Below, piece after piece: positions 26,085-33,556 of a DNA stretch of 39,107 nucleotides. A program made the position numbers and the translations under genes. Under the pieces are notes generated by a model, which saw only the letters and a program-made list of their open reading frames with translations, searched no databases and was not told the DNA's origin. Numbering within the stretch: the first letter of the stretch is position 1; each line of letters starts with the position of its first letter. The DNA lies in contig JAUNNZ010000021.1 of the NCBI GenBank assembly GCA_030537315.1, forward strand, positions 1-39,107. Reading direction: 5' to 3'. This stretch comes from Bacteroidia bacterium (GTDB lineage Bacteria > Bacteroidota > Bacteroidia > Bacteroidales > UBA932).

Positions 26085-27857
26085 ATGAAAGATTTTGTCA
26101 AAATGACCCTGGCCGTCATATGCGGCCTTCTCATACTCTCGTTTTTGAGCTCGATCCTCTTCTTCGGCATCATCGGCGCTTCAGCCCTTGCGGGGAAGAG
26201 CAGCACCGAACTGCCCAAGCAGGGTGTCCTCAAGATAGATATGTCAAAGACCGCCATCGACGAGCAGGGTGCGGAAGCCAGCCCGCTCGCGGACCTGCCC
26301 ATGCCGGCCATCAGCGGCGTCAGCATTTCGACTCCCGGCGAAATCATCGGCATCTGGGACGCCGTGCAGGCAATCAACAAAGCCGCCACGGACCCGACCG
26401 TGCAGTATATATACCTGAAGACCGACGGAATGAACATCAGCACCGCGCTGATGCAGGAATTCCGTCAGGCGCTTTCAAATTTCCGCGCAGTCAGCGGCAA
26501 GCCGGTGGTTGCCTATATCGAGGCGCCTTCAACCGGCTCATATTATCTGGCGTCAGTGGCCGACAAGGTTTATATGACAGCCAACCCCGGCGCGACAATG
26601 ACCGTAAACGGAGTCAGCACGACGATGATGTTCTACGGCGACCTTCTCAAGAAGCTCGGCGTGAACGTGCAGCTTATCCGTCACGGCAAATACAAGTCAG
26701 CCGGAGAAACCTTCACCCGCAACAGCGCTTCCCCTGAGAACCGCGAGCAGTATCAGGCGCTCGTTGACGCCCTGTGGAACTCTATCGCCACTGAAGTGGC
26801 GGAAAGCCGCGGCATCAGCGTCGACGACCTCAATGCCGCTATCGACAATCTCAGCCTCTGCCTTCCGCAGGATTTCGTGGACGCAGGTCTGGTTGACGAA
26901 CTCTTCACCCGCAGCCAGCTGAACGACAAGCTCGCCGCCCTCGCGGGCGTCGAGGATGTCGAGGACGTAAAGGCGTTCACGCTCAGCGATTACATCTCCG
27001 CCAGGAAGAGCATTTCCAAGGCAAAGAAGAAGATCGCGGTCATCTACCTCAACGGTGAAATCGTTGACGGCCGCGGCAGCTCCGATGTCGCCGGCGACCG
27101 CTTTGCATCCATAATTGCGAAGGTCCGCGCCGACTCCACCGTCAAGGCTGTCGTAATGCGCGTCAATTCCCCTGGCGGAAGCGTTCTCGCTTCAGACAAG
27201 ATCAAAACCGAGCTTGACCTCCTCAAGGCAGAGAAGCCGCTTGTAGCTTCTTATGGCGCATACGCCGCATCGGGCGGTTACTGGATTTCCGCCAACGCGG
27301 AGAAGATCTATTCCGACGAAACCACACTCACCGGCTCCATCGGGGTATTCGGAATGGTTCCCGACTTTTCAAAGACTCTCAAGGATGTTGCGCATATCGG
27401 CATAGAGTCCGTCACCTCAAACAAGCACGGCGATATGTATTCGCTTATGCGCCCGTTCGACCAGGCCGAGCACGATTATATGCTCCGGTCGATCGAGGAC
27501 ATCTATGACAGGTTCACCGGTCTCGTAGCCGATGGCCGCGGCCTCGACAAGGCCTTTGTCGATGAGGTCGGCCAGGGCCGTGTATGGGCCGGTTCCGACG
27601 CTTTGACCATTCACCTGGTCGATGAGATCGGCACCCTCGAGGATGCTGTGAAGTATGCCGCAAGCCTCGCTGGAGATCCGGACCTTGAAGCCTGGAAGAT
27701 CAAGGCTTACCCACGCGAGAAATCACAGATGGACGCAATCCTGGAAATGCTCAACGGCGGAAGCCAGGACAAGGTCAGCGCAGCGGTCAAGAACCTCAAG
27801 GACATTGACAAGCTCACGATGATGGCCCGCATGCCATACGACCTGGACATCAAATAA
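26085..27857 (+). CDS. sppA: Signal peptide peptidase SppA, 67K type
   Basis: SppA is a membrane-anchored Ser/Lys protease that degrades cleaved signal peptides and other membrane fragments. From the ATG at 26085 (MKDFVKMTLAVICG) the protein has 590 residues: one N-terminal membrane helix (about 7-32), an N-terminal half bearing the catalytic Lys (K204 in HGKYKSAGETF), and a C-terminal half bearing the catalytic Ser (S396 in AYAASGGYWIS) after VNSPGGSVLAS. The tandem arrangement is the 67K (E. coli-like) form. In-frame codons upstream overlap the hisS promoter and lack family similarity. It ends 44 nt ahead of the tRNA gene. Confidence 0.94.
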   Translation: MKDFVKMTLAVICGLLILSFLSSILFFGIIGASALAGKSSTELPKQGVLKIDMSKTAIDEQGAEASPLADLPMPAISGVSISTPGEIIGIWDAVQAINKAATDPTVQYIYLKTDGMNISTALMQEFRQALSNFRAVSGKPVVAYIEAPSTGSYYLASVADKVYMTANPGATMTVNGVSTTMMFYGDLLKKLGVNVQLIRHGKYKSAGETFTRNSASPENREQYQALVDALWNSIATEVAESRGISVDDLNAAIDNLSLCLPQDFVDAGLVDELFTRSQLNDKLAALAGVEDVEDVKAFTLSDYISARKSISKAKKKIAVIYLNGEIVDGRGSSDVAGDRFASIIAKVRADSTVKAVVMRVNSPGGSVLASDKIKTELDLLKAEKPLVASYGAYAASGGYWISANAEKIYSDETTLTGSIGVFGMVPDFSKTLKDVAHIGIESVTSNKHGDMYSLMRPFDQAEHDYMLRSIEDIYDRFTGLVADGRGLDKAFVDEVGQGRVWAGSDALTIHLVDEIGTLEDAVKYAASLAGDPDLEAWKIKAYPREKSQMDAILEMLNGGSQDKVSAAVKNLKDIDKLTMMARMPYDLDIK

Positions 27858-27858
27858 T

Positions 27859-27889
27859 TTTGCATTTTAGAAAAATTGGCCTACCTTTG
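27859..27889 (+). promoter_or_regulatory. Promoter of the initiator tRNA gene
   Basis: TTTG (27859-27862), exactly 19 bases, and TACCTTTG (27882-27889) match the consensus perfectly, with the tRNA 5' end 14 nt after the -7 box. Confidence 0.85.
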
Positions 27890-27902
27890 CAGTCCCAAAC
27901 AT

Positions 27903-27975
<73 letters not shown>

Positions 27976-27983
27976 CTAAACGT

Positions 27984-28012
27984 AAAAAGTCAGCTTGATC
28001 GCTGACTTTTTT
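27984..28012 (+). terminator. Terminator after the initiator tRNA
   Basis: AAAAAGTCAGC, a 6-nt loop TTGATC and GCTGACTTTTT form an 11-bp stem that ends in six T. It starts 8 nt after the tRNA and is a strong intrinsic terminator. Confidence 0.85.
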
Positions 28013-28153
28013 CGTTTCTACGCAGGGGCTATGCCCTTTTATCTAATGAAGGGGCGTAGTCCGGCGGGCTAAAGCCCTTCTGCTCGGGCCGCAGGCATAA
28101 AAATGCCTGCTGTAAACACCCTCACGACCTCCAAACCTCCCTGCGTCGGCTTC

Positions 28154-28196
28154 GCCTCCGAAAGTGATATGTTTGCAGCCGCAATACATGAAAGTT
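28154..28196 (+). repeat. 43-nt direct repeat, copy 1
   Basis: This segment begins GCCTCCGAAAGTGATATG and is 41/43 identical to 37771-37813, in the same orientation. Both copies can be read in one frame as A/S-S-E-S-D-M-F-(A/T)-A-A-I-H-E-S; one of the two differences is silent. Copy 1 has no start codon and stops soon after, so it looks like a gene fragment or a repeat element. Confidence 0.75.
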
Positions 28197-28238
28197 TGTG
28201 GCCAAGCGCAGTCGGGGGTTGCGCTTGAGCTAACATTA

Positions 28239-28281
28239 TTTTGTTCTAACGGTATCCTTTTAACCTACCGTTAGAACAAAA
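28239..28281. repeat. Perfect 16-bp inverted repeat
   Basis: TTTTGTTCTAACGGTA, an 11-nt loop and the exact complement TACCGTTAGAACAAAA. The ends TTTT and AAAA permit termination on either strand, but the long AT-rich stem and lack of an adjacent gene also fit a terminus or remnant of a small mobile element. Confidence 0.7.
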
Positions 28282-28303
28282 ACGGATTTCCCGGGGGTCT
28301 GCT

Positions 28304-28337
28304 AAAAAGTCCTGGAGAGTTTGCTTCAGGACTTTTT
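28304..28337. terminator. Bidirectional terminator downstream of receptor gene 1
   Basis: AAAAAGTCCTG, a 12-nt loop and CAGGACTTTTT form a perfect 11-bp stem with five A and five T at the ends. On the minus strand it lies 69 nt past the stop of the receptor gene at 28406. Confidence 0.8.
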
Positions 28338-28405
28338 CATTATTTCGTTTCCGTCAAGATGAAAAGATCAGCACATAAGCGATCCTTTCACAAAACCAAA
28401 GCATA

Positions 28406-30784
28406 TCAGAACCTGATTTTGACCGAGTCTCCGGCACCTGTGCCCTTGTACTTGTTGCTTGCTGTATTGAAGTGATATGACACACGCAGAATGATGGCCG
28501 GGCTTTTATAGTCATTGTTCTGAGCTATTTTGAACTGGCCGTAATCCACGAACGCGTTGTCAGGTGTGCAGTTCAGAATGTCGTAAGCAGACAGTCTGAC
28601 TGTCAGTGCATCATCCTTCAGGAATGATTTCTGTACGCTTAATTCAAGCAGATTCCTATTGGCAGTGACTTCTGCTGCGCCATAGCTCATCTTACTCTGG
28701 AACATGTAGTCAGCTGATAATTGCCAACTCTTTTTGAAGCGGAAAGAGTTGTTCAATTGGACAACGAACATAGGCTTGTTATAACCGACTGTCCTGGTGC
28801 CTGTAGTTTCCCTTATGTCTTTGACTTCCAGGTCAAAGAACTGCTTTCTGACTCCCACTGTGTACTGCGGGCTCCAGCAGCCTTTGGTGGGGGCGGCCAC
28901 GAGATATGCGCTGAAGACATTGATCGGGCTGTCCAGATTGACGTATTTGAGCATTGTCACACCATCGTCGCCGTACGGATAGCCCGACTGCGCTATGGCA
29001 TCCCTGATGTTCTCATAGGTAGCGCTGAACGTAAGCCAGTTCCAGTTGACATTAAGGCCTGCATCAATGTACTTTTCGTTCTTCAATGTCGGGTCGCCTG
29101 TCTGATATGTGAAACGGCTGTGGTACTGCACCTCGTTGGACAGTTTCCAGAATCCGGGGCGCATGGTCTTGCCTGACACGCTTGCCGAAATGCCCACCTG
29201 GCCTATCTTTGTTGAGAATGATGCTGAAGGGAACCAGTTGTCCTGCTTGCGGTCAAGGTCATTCGTCCCGGAGATGTCATTGTATTTGAAATCAACGTGT
29301 TCATAACGCACACCGGCACTGAACTGCCCGAATTTGAGAGGTAGCGAGTATTCGGCAAAACCGGCTATCGTATTCTCTTTTATTTTGGATTCCGAGGGTG
29401 CGATTTCTGCGAAGTCGATGTTATGCTGCTGCCATGTCCTTGCATAGGTTTCCTCTACACCTGCCTGAACCTGCCCTTTCCCAACGGGATATTTGAATAC
29501 GAGTTTGCTTGCAAGCATGGCAATGGAATTGTCCACATCACTCTTTATGTGGCGCGGTTCTACCTGGCTGGACTCCTCAATGACGGTTCTGTTCGATTCG
29601 TCATTTGTCTGGAAGTCTGTATTGAATTCTATCTCAAGCTTTTCCACCTTTCCGCTATAGTAAACATTGCCCAACCATCCACCGCTTTTCAGCATGTTGC
29701 AGTCATTGACAGATGCAAGGCGGTCGGTTAAAAGGCTGTTCATAAAGACATCCTCTTCGACTGTTTCCTTATAATTGCCGAAGAGCTGGGTTTTGTTTTG
29801 CACCTGAAATCCCACGGAATGGTTTTCATTTATCTGCCAGTTTATTCCGAACAGGGCCTGAAGGCCTCCTGCATGTTGCCTGACATCCATAGTACCTTCC
29901 TGACTGTATAATGTGCCGGGAATATACGCCTCTTCCCAGATGTCGGAACATTGATATCCGTGGTTATCCCAATATGTCAGTTTGCCGATGAAATCAACGC
30001 CGCCCTTCCTGTAGTTCAAGTCAAGGACAGTCCACGAAGGGTCGAAGTCCTTTGTTTTCAGATACTTCTTTGCTTCGCTGGTAAGTGCGAAACTGAATCC
30101 TTCGCCCTGGCGCCTGATGGTTTTGATACGTACCACCGACTTTATCTCTCCTCCGTATCCGGCACCTGGATTGTTCACAACCTCGATTGAACGTACCTCC
30201 TCCGACATCAGGCTGCGGAGCTCATCCGGGTCAAGCACCCTACGGCCGTTGATATAATACACCGGTTCACCTCTTCCTATCACCTCAAGTTTGCCGTTGT
30301 GCCTGATCATACCCGGCACTTTGGCCATCAGGTCCTGTGCGTTGCCTGCGTGCTCCAGCACCGATCCGGATATGTTTGTCACCACTGCATCGCCTTTAAG
30401 TTCTGTCCGTGGCAGCTGCGCCTGAACGACCGCACCTTCCAGAGCCAGCAGGTCCTCTTCCAAAGCCAGCTCGCCCACATTCAAAATCTGGCCGGAAACG
30501 TTTATATCCTTTTCAATGTCCTTGTAGCCGACTAAAGCCACTTTCAGAATTGATGGGCCTTGTGCCGCCTTCAGTTCAAAGCGGCCGTCCTCTTCGGCCA
30601 TAGTTCCAGCGACCACCGAACTGTCTGCACGCAGTACAGCCACAGTGGCAAATCCAACCGGCTCACCTGATTTCCTGTCAATGATTCTTCCTTTGATTGC
30701 GGACTCGTTCTGTCCGAAGCACACCGCAGCCCCTGCCACCAGCAGGGACACTGCCAAAACAATTATTTTCTTCATATTCTTCAT
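28406..30784 (-). CDS. Outer-membrane beta-barrel receptor 1 (TonB-dependent receptor-like)
   Basis: From the ATG at 30784 the protein has 792 residues. A signal peptide (MKNMKKIIVLAVSLLVAGAA...FGQ) is followed by a carboxypeptidase-regulatory-like domain (about 25-100, IKGRIIDRKSGEPVGFATVAV), a plug-like domain (about 110-215) with LKGDAVVTNISGSVLEHAGN and YYINGRRVLDPDELRSLMSEEVRSIEV, and a large barrel. The last barrel strand (ILRVSYHF) is followed by a 20-residue tail with KYKGTGAGDS. No obvious TonB box is seen. It is closely related along its length to the receptor at 33557-35935. It is divergent from a LytTR regulator (269-bp gap). Ligand unknown; a signalling or peptide/oligomer uptake role is inference. 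The codon use is less G+C-rich than in receptor 2. Confidence 0.9.
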   Translation of the reverse strand: MKNMKKIIVLAVSLLVAGAAVCFGQNESAIKGRIIDRKSGEPVGFATVAVLRADSSVVAGTMAEEDGRFELKAAQGPSILKVALVGYKDIEKDINVSGQILNVGELALEEDLLALEGAVVQAQLPRTELKGDAVVTNISGSVLEHAGNAQDLMAKVPGMIRHNGKLEVIGRGEPVYYINGRRVLDPDELRSLMSEEVRSIEVVNNPGAGYGGEIKSVVRIKTIRRQGEGFSFALTSEAKKYLKTKDFDPSWTVLDLNYRKGGVDFIGKLTYWDNHGYQCSDIWEEAYIPGTLYSQEGTMDVRQHAGGLQALFGINWQINENHSVGFQVQNKTQLFGNYKETVEEDVFMNSLLTDRLASVNDCNMLKSGGWLGNVYYSGKVEKLEIEFNTDFQTNDESNRTVIEESSQVEPRHIKSDVDNSIAMLASKLVFKYPVGKGQVQAGVEETYARTWQQHNIDFAEIAPSESKIKENTIAGFAEYSLPLKFGQFSAGVRYEHVDFKYNDISGTNDLDRKQDNWFPSASFSTKIGQVGISASVSGKTMRPGFWKLSNEVQYHSRFTYQTGDPTLKNEKYIDAGLNVNWNWLTFSATYENIRDAIAQSGYPYGDDGVTMLKYVNLDSPINVFSAYLVAAPTKGCWSPQYTVGVRKQFFDLEVKDIRETTGTRTVGYNKPMFVVQLNNSFRFKKSWQLSADYMFQSKMSYGAAEVTANRNLLELSVQKSFLKDDALTVRLSAYDILNCTPDNAFVDYGQFKIAQNNDYKSPAIILRVSYHFNTASNKYKGTGAGDSVKIRF

Positions 30785-30954
30785 ACTGCCATACTGACGG
30801 ACAACACAAGGAAAATGCAACAGAACAGCTTAGTTTTCTCTGTTTACTACTTTCGAAGCAGGAATGCCGCCAAAACAATTGTTGCAATGAAAGTAACTTC
30901 TTGACTAACCTCCAAATATCAGGGACAGATGCCAAAAATGCGGTATACATAACT

Positions 30955-30991
30955 CTTTTCCAAACACGGCCGTTTCCTTTCCAAATATCCC
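30955..30991 (+). promoter_or_regulatory. Candidate LytTR operator, module 1: two TTTCCAA boxes 21 bp apart
   Basis: CTTTTCCAAA at 30955-30964 and CCTTTCCAAA at 30976-30985 are direct repeats with a start-to-start distance of exactly 21 bp (two helical turns). LytTR-domain regulators typically bind a pair of direct repeats of about 9 bp with such spacing. The boxes point toward the LytTR gene. The downstream box, extended to CTTTCCAAATATCCC (30977-30991), is 14/15 identical to the corresponding box in module 2. Binding is predicted, not shown. Confidence 0.6.
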
Positions 30992-31052
30992 AATCAGTGT
31001 TCTATATAGGCTATTATTTGGTCTTTTATGGGATATGACGTATCCTTGCACT

Positions 31053-31961
31053 ATGAAACGTATTCCTCGTGTCGTACTTACCGACTACATCTGCTACAGT
31101 GTAGGATTCTTCCTCTTCATCGTGTTGCTTGAACCATTCGGGACCCGCGACTTCATTAAGACCAACGTGAATCCATACTCCTGTTATGTGATTGCTGCCA
31201 TCTGCTTCTTTCTCATTCTGTTATTTTGCGAACTGATTACGTCCGTCCTATGCCGTTTGCCTGCCGACTATTCTCAACCCAAGGAATATCAAGTCAAGAG
31301 ACTGCTCTGCTTCGTCATTCCCTGTATGCTGATTTACACGGTATACGATGGAGAATCCTTCGTTATCAGACACTGGGGCTGGGATCACTTGGACTGGTTG
31401 TGGCGGGATCAAGATGGAAGCGTTACGTTCAAAAGGTTCTTTCACGATCTCAAAGAAGCCGTATCTGTCGGTGCTTTTATCATAGCATATCAGATATTTG
31501 TCACCCATAACCGTATGCAGAGATACCAGATTGAGGAACTACAGTCTCTTAATAACAAACTGGAAGCGGAGTTCCAGACAATGCAGGATACCACATTGCC
31601 AGTGAAAGTGCAATTGCACGGCCAAAGTCAAGAGACTATCATCCTCAATCCTTCGGACATTCTTTATATCGAATCTGTGGCCAACTACGTGAACATTGTG
31701 TATTTCTCCGGGCAGGATCTCTCGCAGAAGCGCCTGCGTTGTCCACTGCATGACATAGAAGAGACGCTGTCGCCCTATTCCTTCATATTTCATATCCATC
31801 GGGCTTTCCTTGTCAACTTGAACTTCATCACCCAAGTATCAGGAAATGCTGCAGGATACAAACTCCAGATCTTCGGATCGGACAAGGTGCTTCCTGTTTC
31901 AAAAGCAAATGTGCCGGCATTCAGAGAGAAGGTGCTTGCAAAAAAAGAAACAGGAGAATGA
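31053..31961 (+). CDS. Membrane-bound LytTR family transcription regulator 1
   Basis: This 302-residue protein combines four predicted N-terminal membrane helices (about 10-30, 42-66, 80-100 and 135-155), a coiled-coil-like linker (HNRMQRYQIEELQSLNNKLE) and a C-terminal LytTR DNA-binding domain (about 190-300) with SDILYIESVANYVNIVYF and HRAFLVNLNFITQVSGNAAGYKL. It lacks a response-regulator receiver domain, so it looks like a one-component membrane regulator. I start it at the ATG at 31053 (MKRIPRVVLTDY), because the paralogue at 32476-33381 begins equivalently (MKIIQRISIWDY); an ATG 18 nt upstream is possible. It is divergent from receptor 1 and probably controls it and itself. Confidence 0.9.
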   Translation: MKRIPRVVLTDYICYSVGFFLFIVLLEPFGTRDFIKTNVNPYSCYVIAAICFFLILLFCELITSVLCRLPADYSQPKEYQVKRLLCFVIPCMLIYTVYDGESFVIRHWGWDHLDWLWRDQDGSVTFKRFFHDLKEAVSVGAFIIAYQIFVTHNRMQRYQIEELQSLNNKLEAEFQTMQDTTLPVKVQLHGQSQETIILNPSDILYIESVANYVNIVYFSGQDLSQKRLRCPLHDIEETLSPYSFIFHIHRAFLVNLNFITQVSGNAAGYKLQIFGSDKVLPVSKANVPAFREKVLAKKETGE

Positions 31962-32043
31962 CAATCCCGTCAAGCTCAGCCTATATAATCCTCCATTCCA
32001 ATGGTGCTATGACGCCACACTGATAATCCGGAGAATTGATGTA

Positions 32044-32217
32044 TTATTCGTTTGGATTTTTGGTGCAATCATCTACAATCTGTCCTTCAAGCACATTTTT
32101 CTCCTTCGCGGGGAATGTCGCTTCGTATGCCTCGAAAGCTTCCGGATTCTCAAAAGCGACGTAGTAGCCTTTCGGGGTATGGTAGGTCCCTTCCATGCAG
32201 ATGAGGCCGATGCCCAT
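32044..32217 (-). CDS. Possible small protein or gene fragment (57 codons)
   Basis: Unrecognised. The minus strand encodes MGIGLICMEGTYHTPKGYYV followed by an acidic, helical AFENPEAFEAYEATFPAKEK stretch and ends in CTKNPNE. The base pattern is coding-like, G+C-rich in third positions compared with the surrounding spacer. A TGA stands two codons upstream of the ATG in the same frame, so it may be the surviving 3' end of a longer gene broken by the nearby IS-like sequence. No promoter is seen. Confidence 0.35.
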   Translation of the reverse strand: MGIGLICMEGTYHTPKGYYVAFENPEAFEAYEATFPAKEKNVLEGQIVDDCTKNPNE

Positions 32218-32258
32218 CTTTCATCCGACACCAAACTTATAGACTTAGCGGGATGACG

Positions 32259-32281
32259 TGCACCCCTAAAGTTGGACAAAA
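32259..32281. mobile_element. IS3-family-like terminus remnant
   Basis: TGCACCCCTAAAGTTGGACA resembles the terminal inverted repeats common in IS3-family elements of Bacteroidota. No transposase gene and no partner end are visible, so this would be a remnant. Assigned from memory of IS ends only. Confidence 0.3.
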
Positions 32282-32313
32282 AACAGGCAGTTGGAAAACA
32301 TACTTCTTGATAC

Positions 32314-32347
32314 AAAAAAGGCAACCAGATGTAGAATCTAAGTTGCC
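32314..32347 (-). terminator. Terminator of LytTR regulator 2
   Basis: On the minus strand GGCAAC ... GTTGCC forms a 6-bp stem, with inner AGAT/ATCT pairing, followed by TTTTTT. It lies about 130 nt past the stop of the regulator gene at 32476. Confidence 0.65.
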
Positions 32348-32475
32348 GAAATGTGCTGAATGTTAAATTTCCGAAAAATGTTGCAGAAAAATTTGCTTTT
32401 TACACATCACGACAATAGATGGGAGTAGCTCTCAATTAATTGAAAATTCCTCCTCTATTCACATTGATAACCATT

Positions 32476-33381
32476 TCAAAAATTTATTTGTTTCTCGCCT
32501 TCCTTCTGGAGAGCCTGGCGCAGGGCTTCGATATTGGCCTTGGACACCGGGATGGTCCTGTCCATGCTGAACAGGTGGAGCTGGCAGCCTGCGGAGTTGC
32601 CCTCCACGTGGGTGATGAAGCGCGTGTTCACCAGGAATGCGCGGTGGCAGTGGAGCAGGAACGGATAGTCTCCGAGTGTCTCCTCGACGCTCTTCAAGGT
32701 GTTCCGGATTCTCTTCTGTTTCAACTCTCCGTCCTGGAAGTAATGGATGTTCAAGTAGTTGGCGACTGACTCTATGTAAAGGATGTCGGCAGGGGAGACT
32801 GAAATGGACTCCTTGTACTCGCCGGTGATGTCCACTGTGCCCGTCTGCCCTTCATCGACCGTTTCCACCTGCTCGATGGCTTCGTTCAGGGACAGGAGTT
32901 CCTGGATTCTGTACTCCTTCATCCTGCTCTTGGTCGCGAAATACCAGTATATGGCCACGAAAAGCATCCAGATCAGGTTCTGGACCAGGCTGTTCGTGAA
33001 CCACTTCAGAGAGAAATGCCCATCAGGGTCTATCCAGAAGTAGTACCATTTCTTCCAGCCCCATTCGATGATGGTGAAGTATTGTCCGGCGAACGCGGAG
33101 ATGAGGACAACCAGAAACAGATAGAAAATTACTTTCCTCCTGATCTGGTACGGCCATTCCTTGGAGTAGTCGCTAGGGAGCCTGAGGAGATAGGTGACGA
33201 TGATTTCAGCTATCATCGCTCCCACGAAGATAAGGACGCAGCATCCTAAACTCTGGAGGGCCCAGAGGTTGTCACTGACGGAATTCTCGAGTCCGTATGG
33301 CCTCATCAGAGTGAAGAAAAGGAAGAATCCGCCGCTGAGCAGGACGTAGTCCCAAATGCTGATCCTCTGGATTATTTTCAT
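32476..33381 (-). CDS. Membrane-bound LytTR family transcription regulator 2
   Basis: This 301-residue paralogue of the regulator at 31053-31961 has the same architecture: four predicted membrane helices in the first 160 residues (for example DYVLLSGGFFLFFTLMRPYG), a short coiled-coil linker (KSRMKEYRIQELLSLNEAIE) and a LytTR domain (about 190-298) with ADILYIESVANYLNIHYF and HRAFLVNTRFITHVEGNSAG. No receiver domain is present. Tandem ATG codons (33384 and 33381) precede MKIIQRISIWDY; I choose the second by comparison with regulator 1. The 40 in-frame codons upstream cover the operator region and look non-coding. It is divergent from receptor 2. Confidence 0.9.
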   Translation of the reverse strand: MKIIQRISIWDYVLLSGGFFLFFTLMRPYGLENSVSDNLWALQSLGCCVLIFVGAMIAEIIVTYLLRLPSDYSKEWPYQIRRKVIFYLFLVVLISAFAGQYFTIIEWGWKKWYYFWIDPDGHFSLKWFTNSLVQNLIWMLFVAIYWYFATKSRMKEYRIQELLSLNEAIEQVETVDEGQTGTVDITGEYKESISVSPADILYIESVANYLNIHYFQDGELKQKRIRNTLKSVEETLGDYPFLLHCHRAFLVNTRFITHVEGNSAGCQLHLFSMDRTIPVSKANIEALRQALQKEGEKQINF

Positions 33382-33428
33382 CATAGTGACACAAAAACAC
33401 TCATTCTGAGTTAATCCGCAACAGCTTA

Positions 33429-33463
33429 GGGATAATTGGAAAGACAGGCGGGACAGTTGGAAA
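33429..33463 (-). promoter_or_regulatory. Candidate LytTR operator, module 2: two TTTCCAA boxes 21 bp apart
   Basis: On the minus strand TTTCCAA occurs at 33463-33457 and again at 33442-33436, a start-to-start distance of exactly 21 bp, pointing toward LytTR gene 2 as the module 1 boxes point toward LytTR gene 1. The gene-proximal box, CTTTCCAATTATCCC (33443-33429), differs from the module 1 box at one of 15 positions. A CAAATATCCC on the plus strand (33468-33477) gives a partial inverted partner of the GGGATA at 33429-33434. Confidence 0.6.
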
Positions 33464-33505
33464 AATACAAATATCCCGACTGCCCCATGCAACTTTCCCA
33501 CCCTC

Positions 33506-33536
33506 TTTTCCGTTTAATTATAGACCCATACCTTTG
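33506..33536 (+). promoter_or_regulatory. Promoter of receptor gene 2
   Basis: TTTT (33506-33509), a 19-nt spacer and TACCTTTG (33529-33536) fit the Bacteroidota pattern except for one base in the -33 box; the receptor ATG follows 20 nt later. The candidate operator ends 42 nt upstream of the -33 box. Confidence 0.65.
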
Positions 33537-33556
33537 CTGCCGTCAATAATTCAGTT

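Larger units (their letters stand above)
28013..28303. other. Gene-free, hairpin-rich intergenic mosaic
   Basis: No convincing gene is seen here. The stretch is a patchwork of short inverted repeats: CTACGC...GCGTAG (28018-28058) enclosing CCCTT/AAGGG; GGGCTAAAGCCC; GCAGGCAT-AAAA-ATGCCTGC (about 28092-28111); and the 16-bp stem at 28239-28281. The piece GCAGGGGCTATGCCCTT resembles AGCGGGGGCTTTGCCCTT after the terminator at 36.96 kb. A 43-nt segment (28154-28196) recurs at 37771-37813. It is probably a graveyard of small repeat elements next to a tRNA gene. Confidence 0.5.
31962..32475. other. 514-bp spacer between the two LytTR regulators
   Basis: No full gene is seen. The spacer holds a possible 57-codon reading frame on the minus strand (32044-32217), an IS3-like terminus remnant (32259-32281), a minus-strand terminator (32314-32347) and AT-rich sequence with no further signal I can name. 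Confidence 0.55.

Noticed and set aside
28013-28400. CRISPR array or structured riboswitch next to the tRNA
   Set aside because: The hairpins differ from one another and lack regular spacing; no cas gene is present and no known riboswitch pattern was recognised.
33382-33501. 40-codon N-terminal extension of LytTR regulator 2
   Set aside because: It covers the operator boxes and has no counterpart in regulator 1.
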